Shown one piece after another: positions 56,846-64,000 of a stretch of 64,000 nt of DNA (its first letter is position 1; the number at the start of each line of letters is the position of its first letter). The notes below the pieces were generated by a model, which was given only the letters and a program-made list of their open reading frames with translations, was not told the origin of the DNA and searched no databases. Source of the DNA: Pelagibius sp037652055 (GTDB lineage Bacteria; Pseudomonadota; Alphaproteobacteria; Kiloniellales; Kiloniellaceae); the NCBI RefSeq assembly GCF_037652055.1, contig NZ_JBBKAH010000008.1, positions 1 through 64,000 of the forward strand. Reading direction: 5' to 3'. Both the position numbers and the translations under genes were made by a program.

Positions 56846-57256
56846 ATGATTGCCGCATTTTCGGCTTCGCTGTCGGGCCTGATGGCCCAGAGCAAGCGCC
56901 TGGCGGTATCCGCCGACAACGTTGCCAACATGACCACCCGCGGCGTCCGCAAGGACGGCCCGCCGGTTGAGTCAGGCGGGCAGCCTGGCGCCTATGTGCC
57001 CAAGCGCACCCAGGACGTCACCACCGCCGGCGGCGGCGTGCGTGCCGAGGTCCGCCCGGTGACGCCGCCCTCGGTCGAAGTGTATGCGCCCGGCAATCCC
57101 GACGCCGACGCCAACGGCGTGGCCGCGATCGCCAACGTGAATCTGGCCGAGGAGCTGGTGACCCAGATCCAGGCACAGCGCGCCTACGAGGCCAATGCCA
57201 AGGCGTTCCGGACCCAGGACGAGGTCATCGACAGCCTGCTCGACATCAAGTCGTAG
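56846..57256 (+). CDS. FlgC-like flagellar rod protein, isolated copy
   Basis: This 136-residue protein has the rod-protein ends: MIAAFSASLSGLMAQSKRLAVSADNVANMTTRGVRKDG and AIANVNLAEELVTQIQAQRAYEANAKAFRTQDEVIDSLLDIKS. The centre is short and Val/Pro-rich. It resembles FlgC but lies far from the flgB-flgC operon. It may be a paralogue used in a variant basal body, or a degenerate copy; the conserved ends argue that it is functional. It has a good ribosome-binding site. Confidence 0.8.
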   Translation: MIAAFSASLSGLMAQSKRLAVSADNVANMTTRGVRKDGPPVESGGQPGAYVPKRTQDVTTAGGGVRAEVRPVTPPSVEVYAPGNPDADANGVAAIANVNLAEELVTQIQAQRAYEANAKAFRTQDEVIDSLLDIKS

Positions 57257-57467
57257 CGGCAGGCCTTAGCGGGCGAAGTGCCGGACGGCTGCGGCCCCAA
57301 GGGGGGCAGCGGCACGGCTCCCGCTTCCGGGGCGTGCTCGTGCGGAATTTGCCAGTGTTTTCGGTTGGTTACCGATGCTACTCAGCCACCGGAATGCGGC
57401 CACCGGACTGCGGCTGCCACGCGGCCGGCGGCCACGGCATCAGCACTCAGGTAGGGTAGGCGCTGGC

Positions 57468-57635
57468 TTAGGCGGCGATGCCTTCACGCCACGCGCTGGT
57501 GGACTTGCAGGACTGGCAAACCCGCTCGCCCGGCCACGAAGAGACGAACTCGGAACTGCACATCAGGCAGCTCCGACGCTTCTTCTCGTAGGCGCGGTCT
57601 GACTTGGGCTTGGAGTTTTTCGTGGAGTCACTCAT
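57468..57635 (-). CDS. Small zinc-ribbon-like protein
   Basis: This is a protein of about 55 residues. A Lys/Ser-rich N-terminus is followed by two CxxC pairs (CLMC and CQSC, 17 residues apart), typical of a zinc ribbon. No partner gene is evident. I chose the ATG at 57635; an upstream in-frame ATG (57674) is less likely. It lies in a region without other genes and may act in nucleic-acid binding, which is inference. Confidence 0.6.
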   Translation of the reverse strand: MSDSTKNSKPKSDRAYEKKRRSCLMCSSEFVSSWPGERVCQSCKSTSAWREGIAA

Positions 57636-57780
57636 GGCCGCGGTGATACCGGGGCCAGCATTTGAATGCAACAAAAATGTTGCACCGCAATGACGAATTT
57701 ACGCCCTCTGCGTCATGTAGACTATTCCGAATTGTCCTAAAATCTAATTAATTTAGCCAGGAACACAACAGAGAAATATC

Positions 57781-58251
57781 ATGGCGCAAGTGGTCTACGA
57801 CCCGCAGCCGCAGGCGATCGCACATAGCGGCTTGCGCGCCCTCTACGACTACTGGGACGGACGCCGGCCGGGCGCGCGGCTGCCGGGCCGCCAGCACCTC
57901 GATCCTCTCGATATTCCAGGGCTGCTGCCCAATCTGATGCTGGTGGATGTGGCCGCCCCCGATGATTTGCGGTTCCGCCTGGTGGGGACCGCACTGGTCG
58001 GCTGGTTCGGTCGCGACACCACGGGTCTGGCCCTTGGGGATGTCTATTCCAGCAAGGATTGGGAACGAATTCTTGAAGATTATCGCTACGTCATCCGCGA
58101 GCGGCGGCCCTGCCTGACCGTCAGCAAGATTGCGGCGGGCAGCCATGGCCGCCGGCAACCCTATCAGCGCCTGCTGCTGCCCCTGGCGCGCGACGGCGCG
58201 CAGGTCGACATGCTGCTGGCCGGTGTGTTCTGGCGCGAGCCGGCCGGATAG
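57781..58251 (+). CDS. PAS_5-type domain protein
   Basis: This 156-residue protein consists almost entirely of a PAS_5-type domain: GLRALYDYWDGRRPGARLPGRQHLDPLDIPGLLPNLMLVDV, then LRFRLVGTALVGWFGRDTTGLALGDV and QPYQRLLLPLARDGAQVDMLLAGVFW. Proteins like this are numerous in Rhodospirillales and usually lack an output domain. It stands alone. Confidence 0.85.
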   Translation: MAQVVYDPQPQAIAHSGLRALYDYWDGRRPGARLPGRQHLDPLDIPGLLPNLMLVDVAAPDDLRFRLVGTALVGWFGRDTTGLALGDVYSSKDWERILEDYRYVIRERRPCLTVSKIAAGSHGRRQPYQRLLLPLARDGAQVDMLLAGVFWREPAG

Positions 58252-58414
58252 GCTTTCCCCTTTCGAGTCATCTTCTCCCCGGCCCGGCGATTTGGTATCG
58301 TCGTCTGCAGGGAAGCGTGTCCGCCGCGGCAAGGACCCCGGAAGAGGGCCGGTGGCAGCGGGCATCGTATCGGGGAGCCGCGCAGCGGGAGCCCGTTCAG
58401 GGGAGGATGAAGCG

Positions 58415-58549
58415 ATGTATCGTTCAGTGATCGAGAGCGAGCAGGAAGGCAGCGAACGCCGGCGTCTGTGGCGCTGGGCCGAGGGCATCCTGGTCGCGGT
58501 CGTGGTGGTGGTCGGCGTTACCTTCCTGTTCGGGCTGATCAATTTCTGA
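58415..58549 (+). CDS. Small single-helix membrane protein (44 residues)
   Basis: This frame of 45 codons, with an excellent ribosome-binding site (GGGGAGGA) seven bases before the ATG, encodes a charged N-terminus (YRSVIESEQEGSERRRLWRW) and one membrane helix (residues about 24-43, ILVAVVVVVGVTFLFGLINF). The Glu/Arg-rich cytoplasmic segment next to one helix resembles small regulatory membrane proteins. It lies between the PAS_5 gene and lysR. Confidence 0.7.
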   Translation: MYRSVIESEQEGSERRRLWRWAEGILVAVVVVVGVTFLFGLINF

Positions 58550-58615
58550 TCCGTAAGGGCGGCGGCGCATAATGATGCTGCGGCGTAAGAAATCGCCGCA
58601 TGCTACTGTGCTGCC

Positions 58616-59515
58616 ATGGCTCTTTCCCTTCGACAGGTCCGCTATTTCATCGCCGTAGCCGAAAACGGCTCGGTGACCGGCGCCGCCCAGCAGCTCTCCG
58701 TCTCGCAGTCCACCGTCACCGAGGCGATCAAGGGGCTGGAGGACGATCTGGGCGTCCAGCTGATCGAACGCCAGGCGCGCGGCGTCGCCCTCAGCTACAA
58801 GGGCCAGCAGTTCCTGCGCCACGCCCACCGCATCCTTGCCGAGGTGTCCGACGCGCAGAGCGCGCTGCGCGACCAGGAGGCGCCGCTGGCCGGCAGCCTG
58901 CACATCGGCGTCACCACCCTGGTCGCCGGCTACTGCCTTTCCGATCTGCTGGCGCGCTTCCGCCGGGTCTTCCCGGCGGTGCAGGTGAGCGCCGTGGAGG
59001 ACACCCGCGACTACCTGGAGCACCTGCTGCTGAACGGCGAGATCGACGTCGCCGTCATCATCGTCTCGAACCTGCGCGACAACGTCGCGCTGGAGACCGA
59101 GACCCTGCAGACCTCCAGCTATCACCTGTGGCTGCCGAGCGGCCACCGGCTGCTGCGCAGCGGCCCGGTCAGCCTCACCGAGATGGCCGAGGAGGCACTG
59201 ATCGTGCTGTCGGTCGACGAGGTGGAGGAGGTTACGGGGCGCTACTGGCGCCAGGCCGGCGTGCGCCCCAAGGTCGCCTTCCGCACCCGTTCGGTGGAGG
59301 CGGTGCGCAGCCTGGTGGCGACCGGCGCCGGCATCGCGGTGCTGCCGGATCTCGCCTACCGGCCGTGGTCGCTGGAAGGCGACCGCATCGAGGCGCGGCC
59401 GATCAAGGAGACCCTGCCGGAACTGACCGTGGGCGTCGCCTGGCGCAAGGGCCTGCCGCTGGCACCGGTCGCCGAGACCTTCATCGACCTGGCGGTGACG
59501 CAACGACGGCGCTGA
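58616..59515 (+). CDS. LysR-family transcriptional regulator
   Basis: This 299-residue regulator has an N-terminal helix-turn-helix (MALSLRQVRYFIAVAENGSVTGAAQQLSVSQSTVTEAIKGLEDDLGVQLIERQARGV) and a C-terminal inducer-binding domain (GSLHIGVTTLVAGYCLSDLL, GAGIAVLPDLAYR). It is upstream of and in line with a polyamine ABC transporter, which it probably controls. The effector is unknown. Confidence 0.93.
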   Translation: MALSLRQVRYFIAVAENGSVTGAAQQLSVSQSTVTEAIKGLEDDLGVQLIERQARGVALSYKGQQFLRHAHRILAEVSDAQSALRDQEAPLAGSLHIGVTTLVAGYCLSDLLARFRRVFPAVQVSAVEDTRDYLEHLLLNGEIDVAVIIVSNLRDNVALETETLQTSSYHLWLPSGHRLLRSGPVSLTEMAEEALIVLSVDEVEEVTGRYWRQAGVRPKVAFRTRSVEAVRSLVATGAGIAVLPDLAYRPWSLEGDRIEARPIKETLPELTVGVAWRKGLPLAPVAETFIDLAVTQRRR

Positions 59516-59528
59516 GCCTAGAAGCAGC

Positions 59529-59545
59529 TATCGGTTTTTCCGATA
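59529..59545 (+). promoter_or_regulatory. Candidate LysR-type binding palindrome
   Basis: TATCGG-TTTTT-CCGATA contains the LysR pattern T-N11-A (TCGG...CCGA). It lies 13 bp after the lysR stop and 150 bp before the transporter start. It might instead be the lysR terminator hairpin, but no T-run follows. Confidence 0.4.
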
Positions 59546-59694
59546 AGTCATTTTAACATTTTGAATTGGCGAAAACTCTTCCGGCATCGCTATGCTTCCG
59601 GCCTCAGCGGCGGTGCAACAGCCTTCAGGCGTGCCAAGAAAAGCCTGCGAAAAGGCGGCCCCGCGCGCAAAGTCCGCAAACGGGGAGCTTTCGG

Positions 59695-60855
59695 ATGGTC
59701 AAATTGCTACAGGCTGCGACCGCGGTCGCAGCGGTTTTCGTTCTGCAGGGGCCGCTTGCGGCCGCTGAGATGAAGACGGAGATCGGCGCCGGCGAGGGCG
59801 TCGTCGATATCGTCGCCTGGCCGGGCTACATCGAGCGCGGCGAGACCGACAAGAACTTCGACTGGGTCACCGACTTCGAGGCCAAGACCGGCTGCCAGGT
59901 GCGCGTGAAGACCGCCGGGACCTCCGACGAAATGGTCGCGCTGATGAACGAGGGCGGCTTCGACCTGGTGACCGCTTCGGGCGATGCCAGCCTGCGCCTC
60001 ATCTCCGGCAAGCGGGTGCAGCCGATCAACACCGACCTGGTGCCGAGCTGGTCCAAGGTGGACCCGCGCCTGCAGTCGGCGCGCTGGCACACGGTGGATG
60101 GCGTGCACTACGGCGTGCCCTACCAGTGGGGCTCCAACGTGCTGATGTACAACACCGAGGTCTTCAAAGGCACGGCGCCGACCTCCTGGAAGGTGGTGTT
60201 CGAGGAGACCACCCTGCCGGACGGCCAGTCCAACAAGGGCCGGGTGCAGGCCTTCGACGGGCCGATCTACATCGCCGACGCCGCGCTCTATCTGAAGGCC
60301 CACAATCCCGAGCTGGGCATCGTGGATCCCTACGAGCTGAACGAGGATCAGTACAAGGCGGCGCTCGACCTGCTGCGCGGCCAGCGCGAACTGGTCAGCC
60401 GCTACTGGCATGACGCCTTCGTGCAGATCGACGACTTCAACAACGAAGGCATCGCCGCCTCGTCGTCCTGGCCGTTCCAGGTGAACCTGCTGGTCGCCGA
60501 CGGCAAGCCCATCGCCAGCACGGTGCCGTCGGAAGGCGCCACCGGCTGGGCCGACACCACCATGATGCACGCGGACGCGCCGCATCCGAACTGCGCCTAC
60601 CTGTGGCTGGAGCACTCGATCAATCCGAAGCTGCAGGGCGATCTCGCTGCCTGGTTCGGCTCGGTGCCGGCGGTGTTGGACGCCTGCAAGGGTAACGCCC
60701 TGCTGGGCGACGAGGGCTGCGAGACCAACGGCCTCGGCAACTTCGAGCGGATCAGCTTCTGGCGCACGCCAGTCTCCCAGTGCGAGACCCAGGAAACCTG
60801 CGTGCCCTACTACCGCTGGGTGACCGACTACATCGCCGTGTTGGGCGGCCGGTAG
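59695..60855 (+). CDS. Spermidine/putrescine-type ABC transporter, substrate-binding protein
   Basis: This 386-residue periplasmic protein has a signal peptide (residues 1-24). The PotD/PotF-like pattern is present: GVVDIVAWPGYIERG, FEAKTGCQVRVKTAGTSDEMVALMNEGGFDLVTASGDASLRLI, GVPYQWGSNVLMYNTEVF and ASSSWPFQVNLL. I chose the ATG at 59695 behind GGGGAG. It is the first gene of the ABC operon. The ligand is probably a polyamine, but this is not certain. Confidence 0.92.
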   Translation: MVKLLQAATAVAAVFVLQGPLAAAEMKTEIGAGEGVVDIVAWPGYIERGETDKNFDWVTDFEAKTGCQVRVKTAGTSDEMVALMNEGGFDLVTASGDASLRLISGKRVQPINTDLVPSWSKVDPRLQSARWHTVDGVHYGVPYQWGSNVLMYNTEVFKGTAPTSWKVVFEETTLPDGQSNKGRVQAFDGPIYIADAALYLKAHNPELGIVDPYELNEDQYKAALDLLRGQRELVSRYWHDAFVQIDDFNNEGIAASSSWPFQVNLLVADGKPIASTVPSEGATGWADTTMMHADAPHPNCAYLWLEHSINPKLQGDLAAWFGSVPAVLDACKGNALLGDEGCETNGLGNFERISFWRTPVSQCETQETCVPYYRWVTDYIAVLGGR

Positions 60856-60873
60856 TCGTCGTTTGCGCGTGGC

Positions 60874-60929
60874 ACATCCTTCGAGACGCGCGGCCGGGCG
60901 TTTGCCCGGCCGCGCTCCTCAGGATGAGG
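60874..60929. repeat. Palindromic dispersed repeat between transporter genes
   Basis: GCGCGGCCGGGC pairs with GCCCGGCCGCGC (60888-60915), inside an outer pair CATCCT / AGGATG. The reading CATCCTTCGAGACGCGC...CTCAGGATGAGG is a repeat family I know to be common in alphaproteobacteria. As a strong hairpin after the binding-protein gene, it may keep that mRNA more abundant than the rest of the operon. Confidence 0.65.
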
Positions 60930-60939
60930 TCCTAATTTC

Positions 60940-61989
60940 ATGACAGAAAGAAAAGAGGCGGCGGGCGTGACATCTGAAACCGTCGCCGTGCGCTTCCAGC
61001 GGGTGGCACGTCACTTCGGCGAGGTGCGGGCGGTCGACGCCGTCGACCTCGACATCCGCGCCGGCGAGTTCTTCGCCATGCTGGGGCCTTCGGGCTCCGG
61101 CAAGACCACTTGCCTGCGCCTCATCGCCGGCTTCGAGCAGCCCGATGCCGGCCACATCGAGATCTTCGGCGAAACCGTCGAGGGCGTGCCGGCCTATCGC
61201 CGCAACGTGAACACCGTGTTCCAGGACTACGCGCTGTTCCCGCACATGACGGTGCTGGACAACGTCGCCTACGCGCTGCGCATCCGCGGCCTCGGCAAGG
61301 CCGCGCGCCACGACAGGGCGCGCCAGGCGCTCGCCCTGGTGCGGCTGGAAGGCTACGACGACCGCCGCCCGGTGCAGCTGTCCGGCGGCCAGCGTCAGCG
61401 CGTCGCGCTGGCCCGCGCGCTGGTCGGCGAACCCAAGGTGCTGCTGCTCGACGAGCCGCTCGGCGCGCTCGATCTGAAGCTGCGCGAGCAGATGCAGGTC
61501 GAACTGAAAGAGCTGCAGCAGCGCCTCGGCATCACCTTCGTCTTCGTCACCCACGACCAGAGCGAAGCGCTCTCCATGAGCGACCGCCTGGCGGTCTTCA
61601 ACGAGGGCCGCATCATGCAGATCGGCACCCCCGAGGAGATCTACGAGGCGCCACGCAACCGCTTCGTCGCCGGCTTCGTCGGCTCGTCCAACGTGCTGGA
61701 GCCGGCCGTCGCCGAGACGCTTTGCGGCACGCGCGGCCTCGTCAGCCTGCGGCCCGAGCGCATCGCGCTGCTGGCGCCGGGCGCGGCGGTGCCGGACGAC
61801 TGCATCGTCGCCGAGGGGCGCGTCGCCAGCCTGCAGTTCCATGGTGCGACGCGCCGTCTCGCCGTGGCCGCCGCCGGCACCACGCTGCTGGTGATGCTGT
61901 CGTCGGCGCAGGCCACGCCGCCGCGCGCCGGCGAGGCCGTGCGCCTCGCCTGGCCGCGCGCGGCCATGCATGCCATGGACCCGTCGTGA
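60940..61989 (+). CDS. potA: Polyamine ABC transporter, ATP-binding protein
   Basis: This is a 349-residue ATPase. It has Walker A GPSGSGKTT, the signature LSGGQRQRVALARAL and Walker B VLLLDEPLGALD, with the switch His in FVTHDQSEALSMSDR. A C-terminal TOBE domain follows (VSLRPERIALLAP). It pairs with the two permeases that follow. Spermidine/putrescine importers use this architecture. Confidence 0.93.
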   Translation: MTERKEAAGVTSETVAVRFQRVARHFGEVRAVDAVDLDIRAGEFFAMLGPSGSGKTTCLRLIAGFEQPDAGHIEIFGETVEGVPAYRRNVNTVFQDYALFPHMTVLDNVAYALRIRGLGKAARHDRARQALALVRLEGYDDRRPVQLSGGQRQRVALARALVGEPKVLLLDEPLGALDLKLREQMQVELKELQQRLGITFVFVTHDQSEALSMSDRLAVFNEGRIMQIGTPEEIYEAPRNRFVAGFVGSSNVLEPAVAETLCGTRGLVSLRPERIALLAPGAAVPDDCIVAEGRVASLQFHGATRRLAVAAAGTTLLVMLSSAQATPPRAGEAVRLAWPRAAMHAMDPS

Positions 61990-62002
61990 GGGAGGGTGCG
62001 TG

Positions 62003-62971
62003 ATGGCGGACGCGGCGCTGACGGCGCAGGCAGTGGAGGGGGGGGCGGTGGAGCGGGGCGGCGGCCCGCTGCGGCGCTTGTCCGACGTCCTGGTCACGCG
62101 CCCGCGTCTGCTGCTGGTGATCCTGCTGGCGCCGCCGCTGCTGTGGCTCGGCGTCGTCTACCTGGGATCGCTCTTCGCGCTGCTGCTGCAGAGCTTCTTC
62201 TCGATCGACGAGTTCTCCGGCCTCATCCAGTACGAGTTCACGCTGAAGACCTACGGCGAGCTGCTGCAGCCGGCCAACCTCGACATCATCATCCGCACCG
62301 TGACCATGGCGGCGGCGGTGACGCTGGCCAGCGCCGCGATCGCCTTTCCCATCGCCTACTACGCCGCGCGCTATGCCAGGGGCCGCTGGAAGGCGCTGTT
62401 CTATCTCGCCGTCATGCTGCCGCTGTGGTCGAGCTACCTGGTGCGGGTCTATTCCTGGAAGCTGATCCTGGCCAAGGAAGGCATCCTCAACTGGCTCTTC
62501 GCCGAGCTGCACCTGACCTGGCTGCTGGACGCGGTTCTCGCGGTGCCGGTGATCGGCGGGCCGTCGCTGTCGATCAGCTACATCGGCACCTTCCTGGTGT
62601 TCCTCTACATCTGGCTGCCGTTCATGATCCTGCCGATCCAGGCGTCCCTGGAGCGCGTGCCGTCGAGCCTCATCGAGGCCTCCGGCGACCTCGGCGCGAC
62701 GCCGCGCCAAGCCTTTACGACGGTGATCCTGCCGCTGGCGCTGCCGGGCATCGTCGCCGGCTCGATCTTCACCTTCTCGCTGACGCTGGGCGACTACATC
62801 ATTCCGCAGATCGTCGGCTCGTCGCGCCTCTTCATCGGCCAGGCGGTCTACACCCACCAGGGCACCGCCGGGAACATCCCGCTGGCCGCCGCCTTTACCG
62901 TGGTGCCCATCGTCATCATGGCCTTCTACCTGTGGGGCGCGAGGAAGCTGGGGGCGTTCAATGCGCTCTAG
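62003..62971 (+). CDS. potB: Polyamine ABC transporter permease, PotB type
   Basis: This 322-residue permease has six or more membrane helices and the EAA loop near the C-terminus (SLIEASGDLGATPRQAFTTVILPLALPG). The ATG at 62003 follows GGGAGGG. Its 3' end overlaps the next permease gene by 11 bp. Confidence 0.9.
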   Translation: MADAALTAQAVEGGAVERGGGPLRRLSDVLVTRPRLLLVILLAPPLLWLGVVYLGSLFALLLQSFFSIDEFSGLIQYEFTLKTYGELLQPANLDIIIRTVTMAAAVTLASAAIAFPIAYYAARYARGRWKALFYLAVMLPLWSSYLVRVYSWKLILAKEGILNWLFAELHLTWLLDAVLAVPVIGGPSLSISYIGTFLVFLYIWLPFMILPIQASLERVPSSLIEASGDLGATPRQAFTTVILPLALPGIVAGSIFTFSLTLGDYIIPQIVGSSRLFIGQAVYTHQGTAGNIPLAAAFTVVPIVIMAFYLWGARKLGAFNAL

Positions 62972-63773
62972 AACGCAAAGGGCACCCCTGGGCCTGAAGC
63001 TGGCGGCGGCGGCGGGCCTCGCCTTCCTGCACCTGCCGCTGCTGCTGATCTTTCTCTACGCCTTCACCACGGAGGAGAAGAGCTACCAGTTCCCGCCGCC
63101 GGGCCTGACGGCCAAGTGGTTCGCCGTCGCCTGGGGGCGCGACGACATCTGGCAGGCGCTCAGCCTCTCGGTGCAGGTGGCGGCGATCTCCACCCTCATC
63201 GCCATGCTGCTGGGCACGCTGGCGGCCGGCGCGGTGGCGCGCAGCCGCTTCTTCGGGCGCGAGACGGTCTCGCTGCTCATCATCCTGCCCATCGCGCTGC
63301 CCGGCATCATCACCGGCATCGCCCTGCGCTCGGCCTTCAGCCTGGCGGAGATTCCCTTCAGCTTCTGGACCATCGTGCTGGGCCACGCGACCTTCTGCGT
63401 CGTCGTCGTTTACAACAACGCGGTGGCGCGCCTGCGCCGCGCGTCGGGCTCGCTCATCGAGGCCTCGATGGATCTCGGCGCCGACGGCTTCCAGACCTTC
63501 CGCCTGGTTATCCTGCCGAACATGGCGACGGCGTTGCTGGCCGGCGGCATGCTGGCCTTCGCGCTCAGTTTCGACGAGGTCATCGTCACCACCTTCACGG
63601 CGGGCCAGCAGTCGACCCTGCCGATCTGGATGCTGACCGAACTGGTCAGGCCGCGCCAGCGCCCGGTGACCAACGTCGTCGCGGTTTTCGTCATCGCCGT
63701 GACCTTCATTCCCATTCTCGCCGCCTACTACCTGACCCGCGAAGGCCAGCACAGCGGCGGCGAAGGCAAATAA
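62961..63773 (+). CDS. potC: Polyamine ABC transporter permease, PotC type
   Basis: This 270-residue membrane permease has the EAA-type loop SLIEASMDLGADGFQTFRLVILPN and a C-terminal helix FVIAVTFIPILAAYYL. It forms the transmembrane pore with the PotB-type partner. It is in the operon with potA and potB, upstream of an aldehyde dehydrogenase. Confidence 0.9.
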   Translation: MRSRTQRAPLGLKLAAAAGLAFLHLPLLLIFLYAFTTEEKSYQFPPPGLTAKWFAVAWGRDDIWQALSLSVQVAAISTLIAMLLGTLAAGAVARSRFFGRETVSLLIILPIALPGIITGIALRSAFSLAEIPFSFWTIVLGHATFCVVVVYNNAVARLRRASGSLIEASMDLGADGFQTFRLVILPNMATALLAGGMLAFALSFDEVIVTTFTAGQQSTLPIWMLTELVRPRQRPVTNVVAVFVIAVTFIPILAAYYLTREGQHSGGEGK

Positions 63774-63799
63774 ACGCAACTCGAACAGGGAGACCCGCC

Positions 63800-64000
63800 A
63801 TGCAGCCCCAATTGCAAACCGCGATGCTGATCGGTACCGCCTTCGAAGCGGGCACCGAAGAGGCGGAGACCGTGCTGAACCCGGCGACGGGGGAAACCAT
63901 CCTGGCGCTGCCGGAAGCCTCCAGCGACCAGATCGACCGCGCGGTGGCGGCGGCGGAAAAGGCCTTCGCCTCGTGGCGCCGCACCACGCCGGGCCAGCGC
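63800..64000 (+). CDS. Aldehyde dehydrogenase, N-terminal part (3' end outside window)
   Basis: The first 67 residues have the family pattern (IGTAFEAGTEEAETVLNPATGETILALPEASSDQIDRAVAAAEKAFASWRRTTPGQR). Its location after a polyamine importer suggests gamma-aminobutyraldehyde dehydrogenase of putrescine breakdown, which is inference. The catalytic Cys and Glu lie beyond the edge. Confidence 0.85.
   Translation, partial: MQPQLQTAMLIGTAFEAGTEEAETVLNPATGETILALPEASSDQIDRAVAAAEKAFASWRRTTPGQR

Overview
The window is GC-rich, tightly packed DNA from an alphaproteobacterium. I infer a member of the Rhodospirillales in the broad sense. The reasons are a FliX homologue, a CckA-type hybrid kinase, a DksA with only one of the usual four zinc-binding cysteines, IalB, two PAS proteins of a type common in that group, and CtrA-like and sigma-54-like promoter sites in front of flagellar operons. 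It is a chromosomal flagellar and motility region that passes into housekeeping and transport genes. I see no rRNA, tRNA, CRISPR array, insertion sequence or prophage.

Bases 1-35000 are mainly flagellar. A filament block (flagellin 3' end, flaG, fliD, fliS, a TPR-glycosyltransferase) faces a convergent operon flgI-flgJ-flgN-flgK-flgL-fliW. fliX and dksA follow on the plus strand. A second minus-strand operon, flgF-flgG-flgA-flgH, diverges from a plus-strand motor and chemotaxis operon: fliL, fliM, a DUF6468-type gene, a MotE-like gene, cheY, cheZ, two tandem MotB-like genes and a 1161-residue TPR protein. After an EamA transporter, a HisA paralogue and a patatin lipoprotein come the export genes. 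On the minus strand these are a stand-alone FlhB C-domain protein, a small unknown, fliO and fliP, with csrA further upstream. On the plus strand they are flgB-flgC-fliE-fliQ-fliR-flhB.

Bases 35000-40000 hold cckA, a lower-GC DUF4279-like gene followed by a second copy of the cckA tail, recA with LexA-like sites, and ialB. Bases 40000-51600 hold alaS, a secreted cyclophilin, icd, a LOG-family gene, two c-type cytochromes, a LysM protein, psd-pssA and a PAS protein. Bases 51600-56700 hold a PadR-regulated RND efflux operon. A stray FlgC-like gene, small proteins, another PAS protein, and a LysR-polyamine ABC transporter-aldehyde dehydrogenase locus complete the window.

The regulatory layers fit together. 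CckA, through ChpT outside this window, would feed CtrA, whose box (approximately NNAA-N7-TTAAC) lies 56-93 bp before fliX, fliL, cheY, flgB and more weakly fliD, and also upstream of the fliOP operon. Two near-perfect sigma-54 sites drive the late flgI and flgF operons, with FliX as the likely checkpoint factor. csrA with an extended C-terminus plus fliW suggest post-transcriptional control of filament synthesis. The observations I rate highest are the chimeric cckA-recA junction, the tandem MotB pair in which one member lacks the proton-binding aspartate, the mapped CtrA/sigma-54 hierarchy, and the extra FlhB-domain protein in the fliOP operon.
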